64,000 nucleotides of DNA from Galeruca laticollis. Lineage: Eukaryota > Arthropoda > Insecta > Coleoptera > Chrysomelidae. A program made the translations under genes and the position numbers. Location: contig OY998178.1 of assembly GCA_963921935.1 (NCBI GenBank), positions 201,849,694 to 201,913,693 of the forward strand, in the 5' to 3' direction. Positions 10,006 through 21,540 of the stretch are shown one piece after another. Under the pieces are notes generated by a model, which was not told the DNA's origin, made no database searches, and saw nothing but the letters and a program-made list of their open reading frames with translations. How positions within the stretch are numbered: position 1 is the stretch's first letter; the number at the start of each line of letters is the position of its first letter.

Positions 10006-11027
10006 ATGCAACGTGAAACACGAAATCTTACTAGCGAAGAATGTGCTCCAGCATTAATATTGTTCGAGGAAGGCTGGAATTACCGAAGAATTGGTAGACG
10101 ATTTAATGTATACCATACAACCGTTTCACCAGTTATACAAATATATAGAGACACTGGAAGTCATGGTCGCAGACCGGGACAAGGAAGGAATCGAATAACA
10201 ACCCCTAATCAGGACCGTTTTTTAAGATTATCGGCATTAAGACAACGTTTTGTAACAGCCTGGACCCTTCAAACCCGGCTTCGAGATGTACAAATTTGTG
10301 GTGAAACAGCTCGTCAGCGACTACGAGAACACAATTTGAGACTTAGAATTGATGCTCGGGGGCCAGCTCTAACCAGAGATCATCGAAGAGCGAGGCTGAA
10401 TTTTGCCATGGAACATCGTAACTGGTTAGAAGCGGAATGGCAACAGGTATTATTTACGGATGAGTCAAGATTTTGTTTGTACAATAATGATAGGCGCATA
10501 CGTGTATATCGACGCCCTAACGAGCGATATGCTCAGTGTAATTTCTCAAATAACACATTGTTGGAGGAGGATCTGTGATGGTCTGGGGAGGTATTTATTT
10601 GACTGGTCGCACAAAACTTGTGGTCATAAATAATGGAAGCCTTACAGTTGAAAGGTACATATTGGAGGTTTTAGATCACCATGTAATGCCATATGCGCCA
10701 TATATAGGGCAAGTATTTTTGTTGATGCACGATAATGCCAGGCCTCGTGTTTCTGGAGTTGTGAGGAATTATCTAGATGAAGTTGGCATCGATACCATGG
10801 TATGGCCAGCTAGAAGCCCTGATTTAAATCCCATAGAGAATCTCTGGGACACTCTTAGGAGTAGGTTACGAGAGGAACGAAACTTGAACACCTTGGAAGA
10901 CGTGGGGAGGCGACTGATTGAAATATGGGAAGAAATTGACCAAAATGATATACGGTCGCTTATTTTTAGTATGGGCCGTCGGTACCAAGCAGTTATTTCT
11001 GCCAGAGGCGGAAATACTCGCTACTGA
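10006..11027 (+). pseudogene. Tc1-like DD34E transposase, frameshifted
   Basis: Two overlapping frames encode one Tc1-family transposase. The first (ATG at 10006; an in-frame extension back to 9904 lacks family features) carries the paired helix-turn-helix DNA-binding region and an AT-hook-like RRPGQGR linker, then FTDESRF with the first catalytic Asp (codon at 10458). It runs off frame near 10565-10578, where a GGGS-MVWGG motif is expected. The second frame (10575-11027) continues with MVWGGI, MHDNARP (second Asp, codon 10731) and DLNPIENLW (Glu codon 10836). The 34-residue spacing defines DD34E. The shift, a net loss of one base or gain of two, should inactivate the enzyme; all three catalytic residues survive. 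Confidence 0.87.
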
Positions 11028-11072
11028 CTTTTTTTCACGTTTTGTTTCTTTGTTTTCCGTTGTTAAAGTTGG

Positions 11073-11432
11073 ATAATAAATTTTAATAAAAAACATGTTA
11101 TGCTATAAAATTGATTTTCTCTTGTTGTGCCCAAGATAATAAAGTAAATCCAAAAACAAAATGTTACAAAAGTTTGATTTTAATTTTAAGTTGATATTGT
11201 TACTGTTGAACTCCTCAAGGTGTTACAAATTTTATGACAAAATCAGGTTGTCATTGCAACACCCCGTATTTATACAAAAATAAGTTTGTATGCAGTAGTA
11301 CACTAACTCTCTGGAAGTGTCAACCTATCATTCAAAAAAAAAATTCATTCAAATCGGAGAAGCAGTTTAGACAAAAATTTACTTTAAACTTTTGGTTATT
11401 TTTTGGTGGTGCGTTAAATTCTTGGAGTAGTG
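11073..11432 (-). repeat. Tc1-like right TIR
   Basis: The intact right inverted repeat of about 360 bp ends in a TA at 11433-11434. It matches the left arm across the point where the LINE sits, which confirms that the LINE split one repeat. Confidence 0.88.
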
Positions 11433-11434
11433 TA

Positions 11435-12402
11435 TTTTGGCTGATTTTGCTATATCAGGTATACTATGTGAGGATAACCACATATTTAACTTTTCGTCAT
11501 TTGGAAATCTAAAATTAATTATTCTTATAGTCAATCTATTCTACACTAATAAAATATAATTCTAGAAATGTTTCAACTTTGTTGAAGATTGTTTTCATGT
11601 TTTATTAGGGGGAATAATCCTTTTGAAGAATATTTTTTTATTTATTTCTACAGTATGTGTACGCCTATGAGTAAAAGCAAAATGGCGTCAAAAATATATT
11701 ATCACAAACCTGTGAAATGTTTGATTTGCACCAGTAATTCCCACTTTGTGGGACATAATGAACTTTGTCATTACACTTTTCTCCACCAAGTACCTCACAA
11801 ACAACTCTAAATCAAAGAAAACTGAGACTTCACGAAAAACAGCATAAAATCTTCCGCAATAAACTCCAAGCGTCTGAAAACTGTATTGGCTAGTAGTATA
11901 TAATAATATATGGATTCTATAGAAGGCGGCTTTAGAAATAATATGTCTTCTTGTGTTGTGAACAATTTAATTGTTAAATATGCACTAATTAGAGACATTT
12001 GTGATTATCTTTTCCATGTAAATAAACACAAATGATATTTTACACTATTTGGGACAATGTGGCGACATTGATTAATTGTTTATCTTATGTTTGATCGCTG
12101 CTATTTGGATCATTGGTAGTATATCTTTAGTTGAATGTTTTTGGCCGTTGTATATGAGAAGTGATATCAAAACTGACGAAAATATATGTTATTGGAGTTT
12201 CCAATGGTATCCAGGAAATAGTTTTAATTTGCTTCCTATTGTTTTGTTTTTGCTTTCACAGGCACAAATAAGGTAACAAAACTTGGTTTCAATTATTACC
12301 TGTTCAGTTAAGTGATTGTAAGCTCAAAACGTAGAATCAATTTTGTCTTTTTATTCTAGTTTAACTGGAGCTGCATCTTGTTAAGAACACGGAAACCTTT
12401 TT
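11435..12402. other. Intergenic; weak membrane-protein-like frame at 12076-12276
   Basis: Mostly nothing is recognised. The frame at 12076-12276 (plus) translates to two hydrophobic stretches joined by a polar, Trp/Cys-containing loop and ends next to a plausible splice donor (AAG|GTAACA near 12273). It begins with TTG directly after a stop, with no splice acceptor visible. It recalls a receptor transmembrane 4-loop-5 segment but cannot be assigned; it may be chance or a dead exon. Confidence 0.3.
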
Positions 12403-14321
12403 TCAAGATGTTTTGTGTAGTGGGATTTATCTAGTTGTTTTAATCTGTATGCTCGTAAGTGCTCACTGTATCGTATTTCAAAATTCCTAAGGGTCTGACC
12501 CAAACAGACAGCATTACATTCTGGGCATTTGAGTTTATATATACCTGACTTCTTTAATAGTGGTATTTTTGTTTTTACATTTAACAATTTTGTACTAACG
12601 TTACTTTCTGTTTTAAAAGAAATTGTTGTATTCGTTGCTGAAGATATTATCTTTGAAATATTATTAGAAATGTTTCCTGCATATGTGATGGTTTTATAAG
12701 TTTCAATTTCATCAGCTTGTTTAGGATATATTAGTTGTAATGCCACTTTTTCCTCTTTTTTACTAAATAGCTTATTTATCATATCTAATGGATAACCGTT
12801 AGATGTTGCTATTTGTCTAATTGTATTTATCTCTCTATCAAAATTACATTTGTTCATAGGAACTGAAAAAGCTCTATGTATCATTGAATTATATGCTGCT
12901 AGTCTGTGTGACACAGGGTGGGTAGAATTGAATGGAATTGTTACATCAGTTTGTGTTGAATTTCGGTAAATTGAATAATCAAGTACATTATCAACTCTTT
13001 GAATTTTTAAATCAAGAAAATTGATTGAGCTATTTTCTTCAATTTCTAATGTAAATTTAATTTGCGGGTGTAAATTATTGATGTGGTTAAAAAATACATC
13101 TAATTGTCGTTCACTACCCATAAAACAAGCTAATATGTCATCTACATATCTATACCAAAATAAAATATTTTTCGGAATATTACTTTCAAAGATCTTTCTT
13201 TCTAAATTGTCCATAAAAATGTTTGCTAAAATAGGTGATATAGGGCTTCCCATTGGTAAACCTTCATTTTGAATATATATCTTATTGTCAAAAGTGAAAT
13301 AATTCTGATTAATGCATACATCAAATAAATTAAGTATATCTGATATTATTCCTGGATTAATATTTTTATCTTCTAGTAATTTTCTTACAAGTATTAGACA
13401 TTGTTTAGGAGGAATTTCAGTAAACATGTTAGTTACATCGAACGATATGAGTTTATAGTTATCTTGTAAGTGGATTGCTTTCAACTTTTTGATTAGTTCT
13501 ATTGAATTTCTAATTGAGTACTGAGATTCATATCCGTAAGTATTGAGTATATTGTTGAGCTTCTTTGCCAATATATTATTAGGAGCATTAACATAAGAGA
13601 CTACAGCTCTAATTGGTTTCGTTATTTTATGTAATTTAACTGTTCCATATAATTGTGGACAATGAGGATTCTTATGTATGATAGACCTCTTTTCGTAATT
13701 ATTTAAAAGATAATTTGAATTATTAACAATATCCCTTACATTATTAGAAAAGTTCTTTGTTGGGTCTGCTTTAAGAACTTTTACATCGCTGGATTCTATG
13801 AAGTTATATACTTTGGAATTGTAATTTTCAGTCGTCAAAATGATAGTAGCGTTCCCCTTATCAGATTTTGTAACTGTTAGGTTATTATTCTCTATCTTCA
13901 TTTACATTGCGTTTAAAACTGAAATGTCATTTTTTGTTTGACGTTTAACTTTTGAAGGTTCAATATTTTTGATTGAATTGGCAATTTTCAATTTCTCATA
14001 AAGAAAATTATTTAAATTAGATTTTAAAGCTATTTCTGACTCTGTAGCTATAATTTGTTTAATATTATTCGTAAATTTAGGTGGTATGCTGTACTTTAAA
14101 CCTTTATTCAAAGATTCTATTTCACTATTTGTAAAATTAGTGTCTAAAAGGTTTTCAAATCGTGGTGCAAAGTGTGTTGGTATGAAGGTACTTACAGTTT
14201 CATGATGTTTTGAATATTGAATTTTATGTTGTGTGTGTTCAAGATTCTGTAGCTTCTTTTCTTGTTTCATAAATTTCATATGCTTCATCGTGCTGACATT
14301 TTCTCTAATTTTGTCATCCAA
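12381..14321 (-). pseudogene. Penelope-like polyprotein, copy A (RT + truncated GIY-YIG)
   Basis: The reverse transcriptase-endonuclease of a Penelope-like element. The N-terminal part (13902-14321) and the main part (12381-13901, 506 residues) are in the same frame, separated by a single TAA at 13902-13904. The main part has the Penelope-type fingers with TVTKSDKG, YGTVKLHK, FDVTNMFTEIP, EGLPMGSPISPILAN and the catalytic YVDD (13137-13148). After the thumb comes the GIY-YIG start, SGIYKLKCPEC. The following YIG-like motif reads CLGQT, with the tyrosine replaced by cysteine. The frame ends in unrelated residues where the element is truncated. Inactive through the stop and the endonuclease loss; otherwise well preserved. 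Confidence 0.87.
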
Positions 14322-14432
14322 ACAGTCAAATTCTACTGGATGTAATTGGAATGTGAGTTCTGAATGTACAACTTTTATGTAGTTGACTAAGGAGTCTCTA
14401 ACTTTGAACCATTTCTTACATTCCGATTGTAT
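12403..14432 (-). mobile_element. Penelope-like element family 1, copy A
   Basis: This minus-strand copy is nearly full length in coding sequence. It lies head to head with copy B (14433 onward, plus strand), touching it at about 14432. The 3' end is cut inside the GIY-YIG domain near 12403, where similarity to copies B and C stops abruptly. Homology at its 5' end with copy C (41220-41360) shows that the region upstream of the ORF also belongs to the element. Confidence 0.85.
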
Positions 14433-14438
14433 CTCATA

Positions 14439-15614
14439 CTTGTGAGAAAATTACTAGAAGATAAAAATATTAATCCAGGAATAATATCAGATATACTTAA
14501 TTTATTTGATGTATGCATTAATCAGAATTATTTCACTTTTGACAATAAGATATATATTCAAAATGAAGGTTTACCAATGGGAAGCCCTATATCAACTATT
14601 TTAGCAAACATTTTCATGGACAATTTAGAAAGAAAGGTCGTTGAAAGTAATATTTCGAAAAATATTTTATTTTGGTATAGATATGTAGATGACATATTAG
14701 CTTGTTTTATGGGTAGTGAACGACAATTAGATGTATTTTTCAACCACATCAATAATTTACACCCGAAAATTAAATTAACATTAGAAATTGAAGAATATAG
14801 CTCAATCAATTTTCTTGATTTAAAAATTCAAAGAGTTGATAATGTACTTGATTATTCCATTTACCGAAAACCAACACAAACTGATGTAACAATTCCATTC
14901 AATTCTAACCACCCTGTGTCACACAGACTAGCAGCATATAATTCAATGATACATAGAGCTTTTTCAGTTCCTATGAACAAATGTAATTTTGATAGAGAGA
15001 TTAATACTATTAGACAATAAGCAACATCTAACGGTTATCCATTAGATATGATAAATAAGCTAATTAGTAAAAAAGAGGAAAAAGTGGCATTACAACTAAT
15101 ATATCCTAAACAAGCTGATGAAATTGAAACTTATAAAACCATCACATATGCAGGAAATATTTCTAATAATATTTCAAAGATAATATCTTCAGCAATGAAT
15201 ACAACAATTTCTTTTAAAACAGAAAGTAACGTTAGCACAAAATTGTTAAATGTAAAAACAAAAATACCACTATTAAAGAAGTCAGGTATATATAAACTCA
15301 AATGTCCAGATTGTAATGCTGTCTATTTGGGTCAGACCCTTAGGAATTTCGAAATACGATACAGTGAGCACTTACGAGCATACAGATTAAAACAACCAGA
15401 TAAATCCCACTACGCAAAACATCTACTTGACACCAATCATTCATTGACACCTAACACAGAACTAGAAGTACTGCATATTTGTGAAAAGAAACAAGGACTG
15501 GATTTCCTTGAAGAACTGAAAATTAGAAGACATTTAAGAAACCCACAAAATGAAGTTGTCAATGAACAGTTAAATCTAGGGAATTCTCCACTAATAAACT
15601 GTCTTCTTAAGTGA
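14439..15614 (+). pseudogene. Penelope-like RT C-half + GIY-YIG endonuclease, copy B
   Basis: In-frame sequence from the RT palm to the C-terminus, broken only by TAA at 15018-15020 where copy A has an Ile codon. Visible motifs are EGLPMGSPIS, FWYRYVDDILACF (catalytic YVDD) and the thumb with HRAFSVPMNKCNFDREI. The complete GIY-YIG endonuclease follows, with GIYKLKCPDC, VYLGQT and the downstream Arg/Glu-rich helix. It ends in NCLLK at 15614. This copy keeps the Tyr that copy A lost, so the two copies carry different lesions. The N-terminal fingers region is absent. Not functional alone. Confidence 0.86.
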
Positions 15615-15865
15615 TAATTGTAAAGATCAGCAGATATAGTTTTCCTGGTTTTCTATATCATTGCACAGTTATACTGATCTTAATTGGAAAAATAATATCC
15701 AGGATATCACCATAGGGCTAATAATATCTAAGCTTCAATATTTGTAATATCACATCTTCTTCTTTTTTCTATAAACATATATTAAGCCAATCACAAGTTA
15801 GGTTACTTCTTGGTCTAGCCAAAAATAACTACTAAACATCAGGTAGGCATAAAATGAAATGTAAC

Positions 15866-15930
15866 TTCTGTCATTCTGACGATGATATTGATTTATCGAA
15901 ACAATTGTCAATTTTTTAGAATTTTCAATA
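15866..15930 (+). ncRNA. Hammerhead-ribozyme-like motif in Penelope 3' end (copy B)
   Basis: CTGACGA (15876-15882) is followed by T, then GATA and TATC arms closing a short stem II, then GAAAC (15898-15902), a four-base loop and GTC (15907-15909). The AC/GT pair gives a two-base-pair stem III, and the predicted cut falls after GTC. Flanking ATT/AAT and TTCT/AGAA segments can pair as stem I. The extra T between the core GA and stem II is non-canonical. Hammerhead ribozymes are known from Penelope-like elements; activity here is unproven. Confidence 0.42.
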
Positions 15931-16039
15931 CTTTGTATTATATTGTGGAAATGACTAGAGACCTTGAGTTTCATTTATAAACACTAATATGAGCATATTC
16001 CACGAAGTAAGGGTCGAGACAGACAATTTTATTATCATT

Positions 16040-17820
16040 TAGTTTATTCGTATTCTAAAATCTTTAGTAACCAAATTTGGATAGCGTAAGACGTGAATCC
16101 GAAACAAATGGGCAGCAATCTGGGTGGCAAATTAATTGAACATTTTTTTATACTAATTTTGTCGATATAAATCTTCAGCACAATTACGTGATTTAGTACA
16201 GATCTTAAATTGGAAATAATGAGAAGAGCAATACAGTTGTTGAGTGAAAAATTATTCAAATATTTGTCCGTTTGAATTTATAACGATTCATTCTATTTTT
16301 TCTTTTTGAAGCGACAGGTTACTTCCACGCGTATAATAATTCATATTCCCAGTAGTTTGGTAGAAATACTAATTTCAATCAACTAAGTGAACCACTTTGA
16401 CACATTATCAAGTTTGACATGTCGGATAGAAGTTTATACATTTTAAAAATTCACTTTAACAGGGGCCTTAATGTGCATTCCAACAATATCATGATTTTAA
16501 GGTTTTTATAACGATAGCAGTATTTTTTTTCAATCCAGCTTTCTCTTGAAATATCAAACTCATATCATACGTACTGTGCCTTTATTCATATTTTGATCAA
16601 TCTGATCGAAAGTATTACCCCTCTCTTCAAATTTACGCTGTTGACACTTACTATGTTAATATTACAATGGAAATCTATGGATATCATTTCCTTCCTTTCC
16701 ATCGTAAATATTTTATCAGATTCGCTTGTTTTTTACTAGTACCAATCGTAAACAGTTGTTCATTTCTTTAGTGACATTCCATCAATAAAGATGAAAGCAT
16801 GGGTTAAACGTAGGTTATGAGGAAGATTGTCTCTGATTGAATGATCACTTTGGTTAATAAATTTTGACACTTCTTATTTCTCATAAATCACACATTTGAT
16901 TGTTTTTGCTAAGTTTATTATTTATATTTTCATGCTGCCAGCCACTATCGACAGTTTGGCTAGACTCAATATCCGCCGGGAACATCAAATACCTTGCGAG
17001 TTCTCGTGTTGGTCCGCCTCGGCTACGCAATGCAACTTATACTTGCAAAATATTTTGTGGACTAGTGATTCAAATAACTATTGTAAATCATTGATTTCCT
17101 CTACTTTTACTTAAAATTTAGGTTTCTATTAAATTTACTTCAATATCCTACTTCAACCTTACCAACTAAAGATCTGTAGAACAAAATTAACCAATTACTT
17201 ATCTCTGCACAATGACGTATCAGAAGAAAGCTGTGGTTTAAGCCAATTTTTTCAAATTTTCCTTCAACATTCATTTGGATTTGTCACATCATATATGATC
17301 AAATTATTTTGTTCAGTGAACAAATCTCATTGCTGGAGTTGTCTTAACTCGTAGGAAAGTGGTTTAAGGGAGGGATTAATATCATACTTTCCAATTTGTC
17401 CTCGATATTTTTTATTTAGGTTTTGAAATCACTCAAAGAGGATCAACAACATGTTCTAATTGTTTGAATCAGTGAACAAATGTTTGATTAAACATAATAA
17501 TGCTGTGGCAAGCAAAAGGCACAGCGAATGTAATGTGACGGTAGAGAATAAGTGAAAATTGGTTGTGAATTAGCGAACAAAAAATAGGTAAAGTGATAAC
17601 ATACAGAAGATAAAATAACTAGGAATAGAAAGACGTAAGTTAATTTGCATGAATTATAATTTTGAAAACAAAAAAAAAGTAAATTGGGAAACAAACGAGC
17701 AAAACTGAAATTTATCAATTTTAACAAGAAATAAATTATACATACAAAAACTGGTAACACGGAACACGATAAGATATTTTATACAGTCAGAAAATCAATA
17801 GTACAGGAGCGTAATGAACA
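16040..17820. other. AT-rich intergenic DNA, nothing recognised
   Basis: Open frames at 16044-16259 (minus) and 16896-17114 (plus) match nothing known. A GC-richer patch at about 16970-17040 stands out in composition but has no coding or RNA structure I can support. Confidence 0.5.
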
Positions 17821-17905
17821 GACATCAGTCACGGTAAAAAGTCAGCTCGACTACGGCTGAAGGGTGAACTTAGTAGCTCTGTAACAAAAACTGTTTGCGA
17901 GACAC

Positions 17906-18494
17906 TTGAAATCTGGTGCTGATAAAGAAAGAATGGGGGAGATGGATGATATAAGAAGAATGTTTGAATGTCTGACTGATAAAATGACAACAATCTTAAA
18001 CAAACTAGAAAATAACATGGAAGAAATAAGGGAGCTGAAAGAGGAAAATAACTGGCTGAAACAAATGATAAAAACACAAGAAAGAAGAATTGAAATAATG
18101 GAACGAGAGACAAAAAGAAACGATATAATTATACAGGGAATAGAAGATAGTCAAAAGGAACGATCTGGAGGCACAAAAATAAAAAATCGAAGGAATTTTA
18201 AAAGAAGCAGGAAAAGAAGTGAATTTAAAAAATAAAGTAATCGATCTACGAAGAATAGGAGAATTCAATAGTAAAACTAAGACACCAATAATTATAAAGC
18301 GCAACCAATGGGGAAGGAAGCAGGAAATAATGAAAAAAACGAAAAACCTAAAAGGTACAAACATTTGGCTAAATGATGATTTGCCAAAAAGAGTACAGGA
18401 AGATCGGAAATACATGATGCAGTTTATGAAAAGAGCAAGGGAAAAAATGGAAGTAGAGCATACTTTAAATATGATTGATAATCGATGGAAATGA
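17906..18494 (+). pseudogene. RTE-like LINE ORF1, coiled coil, frameshifted
   Basis: Two overlapping frames (17906-18235 and 18219-18494) form one ORF1-like protein. Residues about 15-80 of the first are a strong coiled coil rich in Glu, Lys and Leu, followed by NDIIIQGIEDS, a segment seen in LINE ORF1 proteins before the RNA-binding domain. The second continues with a basic region containing NIWLNDDLPKRVQEDRK. The shift lies near 18220. Role: trimeric RNA-binding chaperone, by analogy to related LINEs. Confidence 0.6.
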
Positions 18495-19065
18495 CCATGA
18501 CAAGTATAGCTTCCAGGAAGGTCAAAAAAATATAGAAAAAGCAGAAACAAATAAGCCTAAAAGGAAAGTAAACGTAAGATCACCGGAGGCAGCAGAAAGC
18601 GAGGAGAAAATAACCAAAACGCTTAGAAGAGAAGAAAAAAACTAAAAGAAGAGCAACAACTGGAAGAGAAATGTGAAAACGAAAGAGGCAATGGAGAGGA
18701 ACAGAAAAATAAGGAACAGGCGGAAGATAGGATTAGTTTTAGAATTAGAAGTAATTTTAAGATTAGTAATAGGAAATTAATGAAAACAAATTGTAGTAAA
18801 CGTATAAATGTAGATAATAGGATTAGGATAGATAAAGGAAATGGCAAAAAAGGAGATAATATAAGTACAAATGAGAAAGGTAGGAAGATATATATTAATA
18901 ATTATAATTAAATGTTTGATAAAGGGTATAAGACAAAGGTAAGGAAAACACTAATGATAAACCAGGCGATAAAAAGAGTAAATATCGATCAAAAAGGGGG
19001 AAGAAAAGAAAAGGTACGTAGGATTAAAGAAATTAAAATTAGTACTTGAAACGTGAGGAGAATGC

Positions 19066-19830
19066 TTGAACCAGGAAAGATGGAGGAAATTGGAAAAATA
19101 TGATATTGATGTAGCAGCGCTGCAGGAAATAAGATGGAGGGGCCAGGGAAGTAATGAAAAAAAGAAATATCAATTATTTTACTCGGGAAGAGAACAGCTA
19201 GGACAATATGGAGTAGCATTTATAGTGAGAGAAAAAATAAAAGGAAATATAGTGGAGTTTAGACCAATCGATGAGAGAATGGTCTATATAAGAATTGAGG
19301 CGAGACCCTTCAATCTGTCAATAATAAATGTTTATGCACCCACAGAGATGGCAGAAGATGGGAAAATGGAAGTCTTCTATTAAAAGGTAGGAGAAGAAAT
19401 ATTAAAAATACCAAAACAAGACACGATAGTATTATTGAGTAACCTGAACGAGGAAATTGGAAAAGGAGAATATTACAGACAGATCAGCGGTATACACACT
19501 ATACATAAAAAAACAAACCACAATGGACACAGAATTTGTAAACTGGCAGTAAAAATGTACATGATTATTTGCAGTACGATGTTCCAACACACCAAATGGC
19601 ATGAAGTTACGTGGGGATCACCTGATTGCAAAACATATACACAAATCACATATGCACAAATCACAAATGATCACATATTGATAATAAAAAGAAAACGTTC
19701 GACAATGAAAGATCTCAGAACATATAGAGGGACGTGTGCCGATACGAATCATTACATGGTTGCAGGCACTATGCTACAAAAGATAAAGATTAAAAATAAA
19801 AATAAAATATGCAACAAAAATGGGGCATAA
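19066..19830 (+). pseudogene. RTE-like LINE endonuclease domain, decayed
   Basis: The APE-type endonuclease starts with ALQEIRWRGQG (the catalytic Glu segment), then FYSGREQLGQYGVAF and INVYAPTEM, and stops at 19381. The next frame (19435-19830) continues with the sequence just before the catalytic His, where DTNHYMVAG stands for the usual SDH-type motif. The GDFN-type metal-binding segment is replaced by NLNEEIG near 19445. The domain is therefore broken and missing key residues. Confidence 0.7.
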
Positions 19831-20251
19831 GAAAACTAGAACAGGCAGAAACACAAAACGAGTACAGATATAGTATAGAAGAACAATTCCTTAATGAGGC
19901 AAAAGAAATTAGTGGAATTCAAGCAGGATGGAAAGGGATAGGAAAATATATAAATACAGCTGCAAAAAAATAGGAACGTTGGTAAACAGAGAACAAAAGG
20001 AATGGCTCGATGAAAAATACAAAGAGATGATTGAAAAGAAAAAAGAAGCATGGGTAAAATGGATAAGGACGAACAGAGATGAAGAAAGAGAAATTTATGA
20101 AAACTGAGAGAAGAAACAAAGGAAATAATAAAACAAGCTAAGAGAAAAGCAATTGAAAACTGAATTAGTGAAATAGAAAGGGCAAGTTATGCGAGGAACA
20201 AAAAACTTTTTAACAAAAAATAAATGCACAGACCCGAACATATAAAAAGGA

Positions 20252-21540
20252 ATGGAAAACAAAGAGAGAAGAATGTTGAATGAATATAATATGAATATAA
20301 AGAGACATGGATGGAATACAGAAACAGAAGTAAGAGAAGAGGTTTATATAGAAGAAAAGATCAAACAAGATGGAATCGAGAGTCCAAGGAAGGAAGAAAT
20401 TAGAGAAATAATTAACAGGAGTAAGAATGGAGAAACGCCAGGAAGCGACGGAATCAACATGGAACTTATCAAATACGGAGGGAATAAACATTATAACAAC
20501 TGATATATAAAATATGGGAAGAAGAAGAGATGCCAGAGGAATGGAAAGTGGGACAAATAGTAACAATACTCAAGAAGGGAGACCAACAAGCTTATGAAAA
20601 CTTCAGAGAAACTACGCTACTGAATGCAGCATTTAAGATAACATCAACAATTATAAAAAGAAGACTGCATGACGCAGATTACAGAGGTGGAGAATATCAG
20701 TACGGATTTACAAAGGGAAGGTCAACTACAGATGCGATACATACCCTGAAACAAATTTTGGAAAATTTCAACGTATATAACATAGACATTGAGATACTAT
20801 TCATTGACTTCCAAAGAGCATTTGACTAAAAAAAAGGAATCAATTACTGAAAGCGCTGAATGAAATGGTAGTGAATAATAAACTGATATGATTAATAGAA
20901 ATGACACAAGACTGAAGCGTAGCAGAAGTAATAATACAAAGAGGGAAAACGGAGAAATTTACATATAATAAAGGAGTCAAGCAAGGAGACTCTCTGTCGG
21001 CAACGCTATTCAATTTGGCACTACAATTTACATTGAAAAAAATTTGAGAACCAGAGCATTTCAGGCTAACAAAAAATTATTAAAGAATAAAATAATTAGC
21101 AAGCGCACGAAAATAAGAATACATATTACAATAATTAGACCGGTGATGATGTATGGGGCAGAAACATTAACTATGACTAAAAAACAACAAGAGAATATGA
21201 GAATAGAGGAACTAAAAATACTAAGAACAATATTAGAACAAAAAAAATAGGTGACGAATATAAAAGAAATATGGAACTATATCAAGAGATACGAAAAGAC
21301 ATAGTGAGAAAAATTAAGGAACACAGATTAAAATGGTTGGGACACATATGGAGAGCAGGTAAGAGAGCAATAATATACTCAATGGTAGAGTGGAAGACCT
21401 TAAGTGAGAGAAGAAGGGGAAGACGAAGGATAACTTGATTGCAGGAGGTAGTAGGTGACCTTAAGATTGGAAATTACATACTGGGAAGAGAAAACGCAGG
21501 ACAGGAAGCAATGGCTACAATTAGTAGAAAAAATATGAAA
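20252..21540 (+). pseudogene. RTE-like LINE reverse transcriptase, catalytic box deleted
   Basis: RT blocks appear in order: TPGSDGINMELIKYGG, PEEWKVGQIVTILKKGD, QYGFTKGRSTTDAI, EILFIDFQRAFD (first catalytic Asp) and KQGDSLSATLFNLALQ near 20980-21020. Directly after this, near 21045, the sequence jumps to the thumb (NKKLLKNKIISKRTK, then PVMMYGAETLTM). The segment holding the YADD box is missing through an internal deletion. The C-terminal RLKWLGHIWRAGKRA and a RRRGRRR-type basic motif follow in other frames to about 21540. Confidence 0.75.

Larger units (their letters stand above)
3472..11432 (+). mobile_element. Tc1-like DNA transposon with long TIRs, split by a LINE
   Basis: The outer ends read CACCACACCAAGAATTTAAC at 3472 and, in inverse orientation, CACTACTCCAAGAATTTAAC ending at 11432. 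Each end is flanked by TA (3470-3471 and 11433-11434), the target duplication expected of the Tc1/mariner superfamily. The inverted repeats are long, about 360-375 bp. The left one is interrupted at 3704/9715 by a LINE. Without that 6-kb insertion and one copy of its target duplication the element would be about 1.95 kb, normal for a Tc1-like element. It holds one frameshifted DD34E transposase frame (10006-11027). It is therefore a non-autonomous fossil that was itself a target of later insertion. Confidence 0.88.
14433..16022 (+). mobile_element. Penelope-like element family 1, copy B, 5'-truncated
   Basis: This plus-strand partner begins abruptly within the reverse transcriptase, in the sequence before VRKLLEDKN. 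It runs through the endonuclease and stop (15614) and about 400 bp of 3' sequence to the shared terminus CACGAAGTAAGGGTCGAGAC. The same terminal sequence ends copy C (near 43782) and the solo end near 32424, which defines the family 3' end. Confidence 0.85.

Noticed and set aside
17829..20566. Minus-strand Phe/Leu-rich frames that look like membrane proteins
   Set aside because: They are the complement of A-rich Lys/Glu coding sequence of the RTE-like LINE; hydrophobicity is a by-product.
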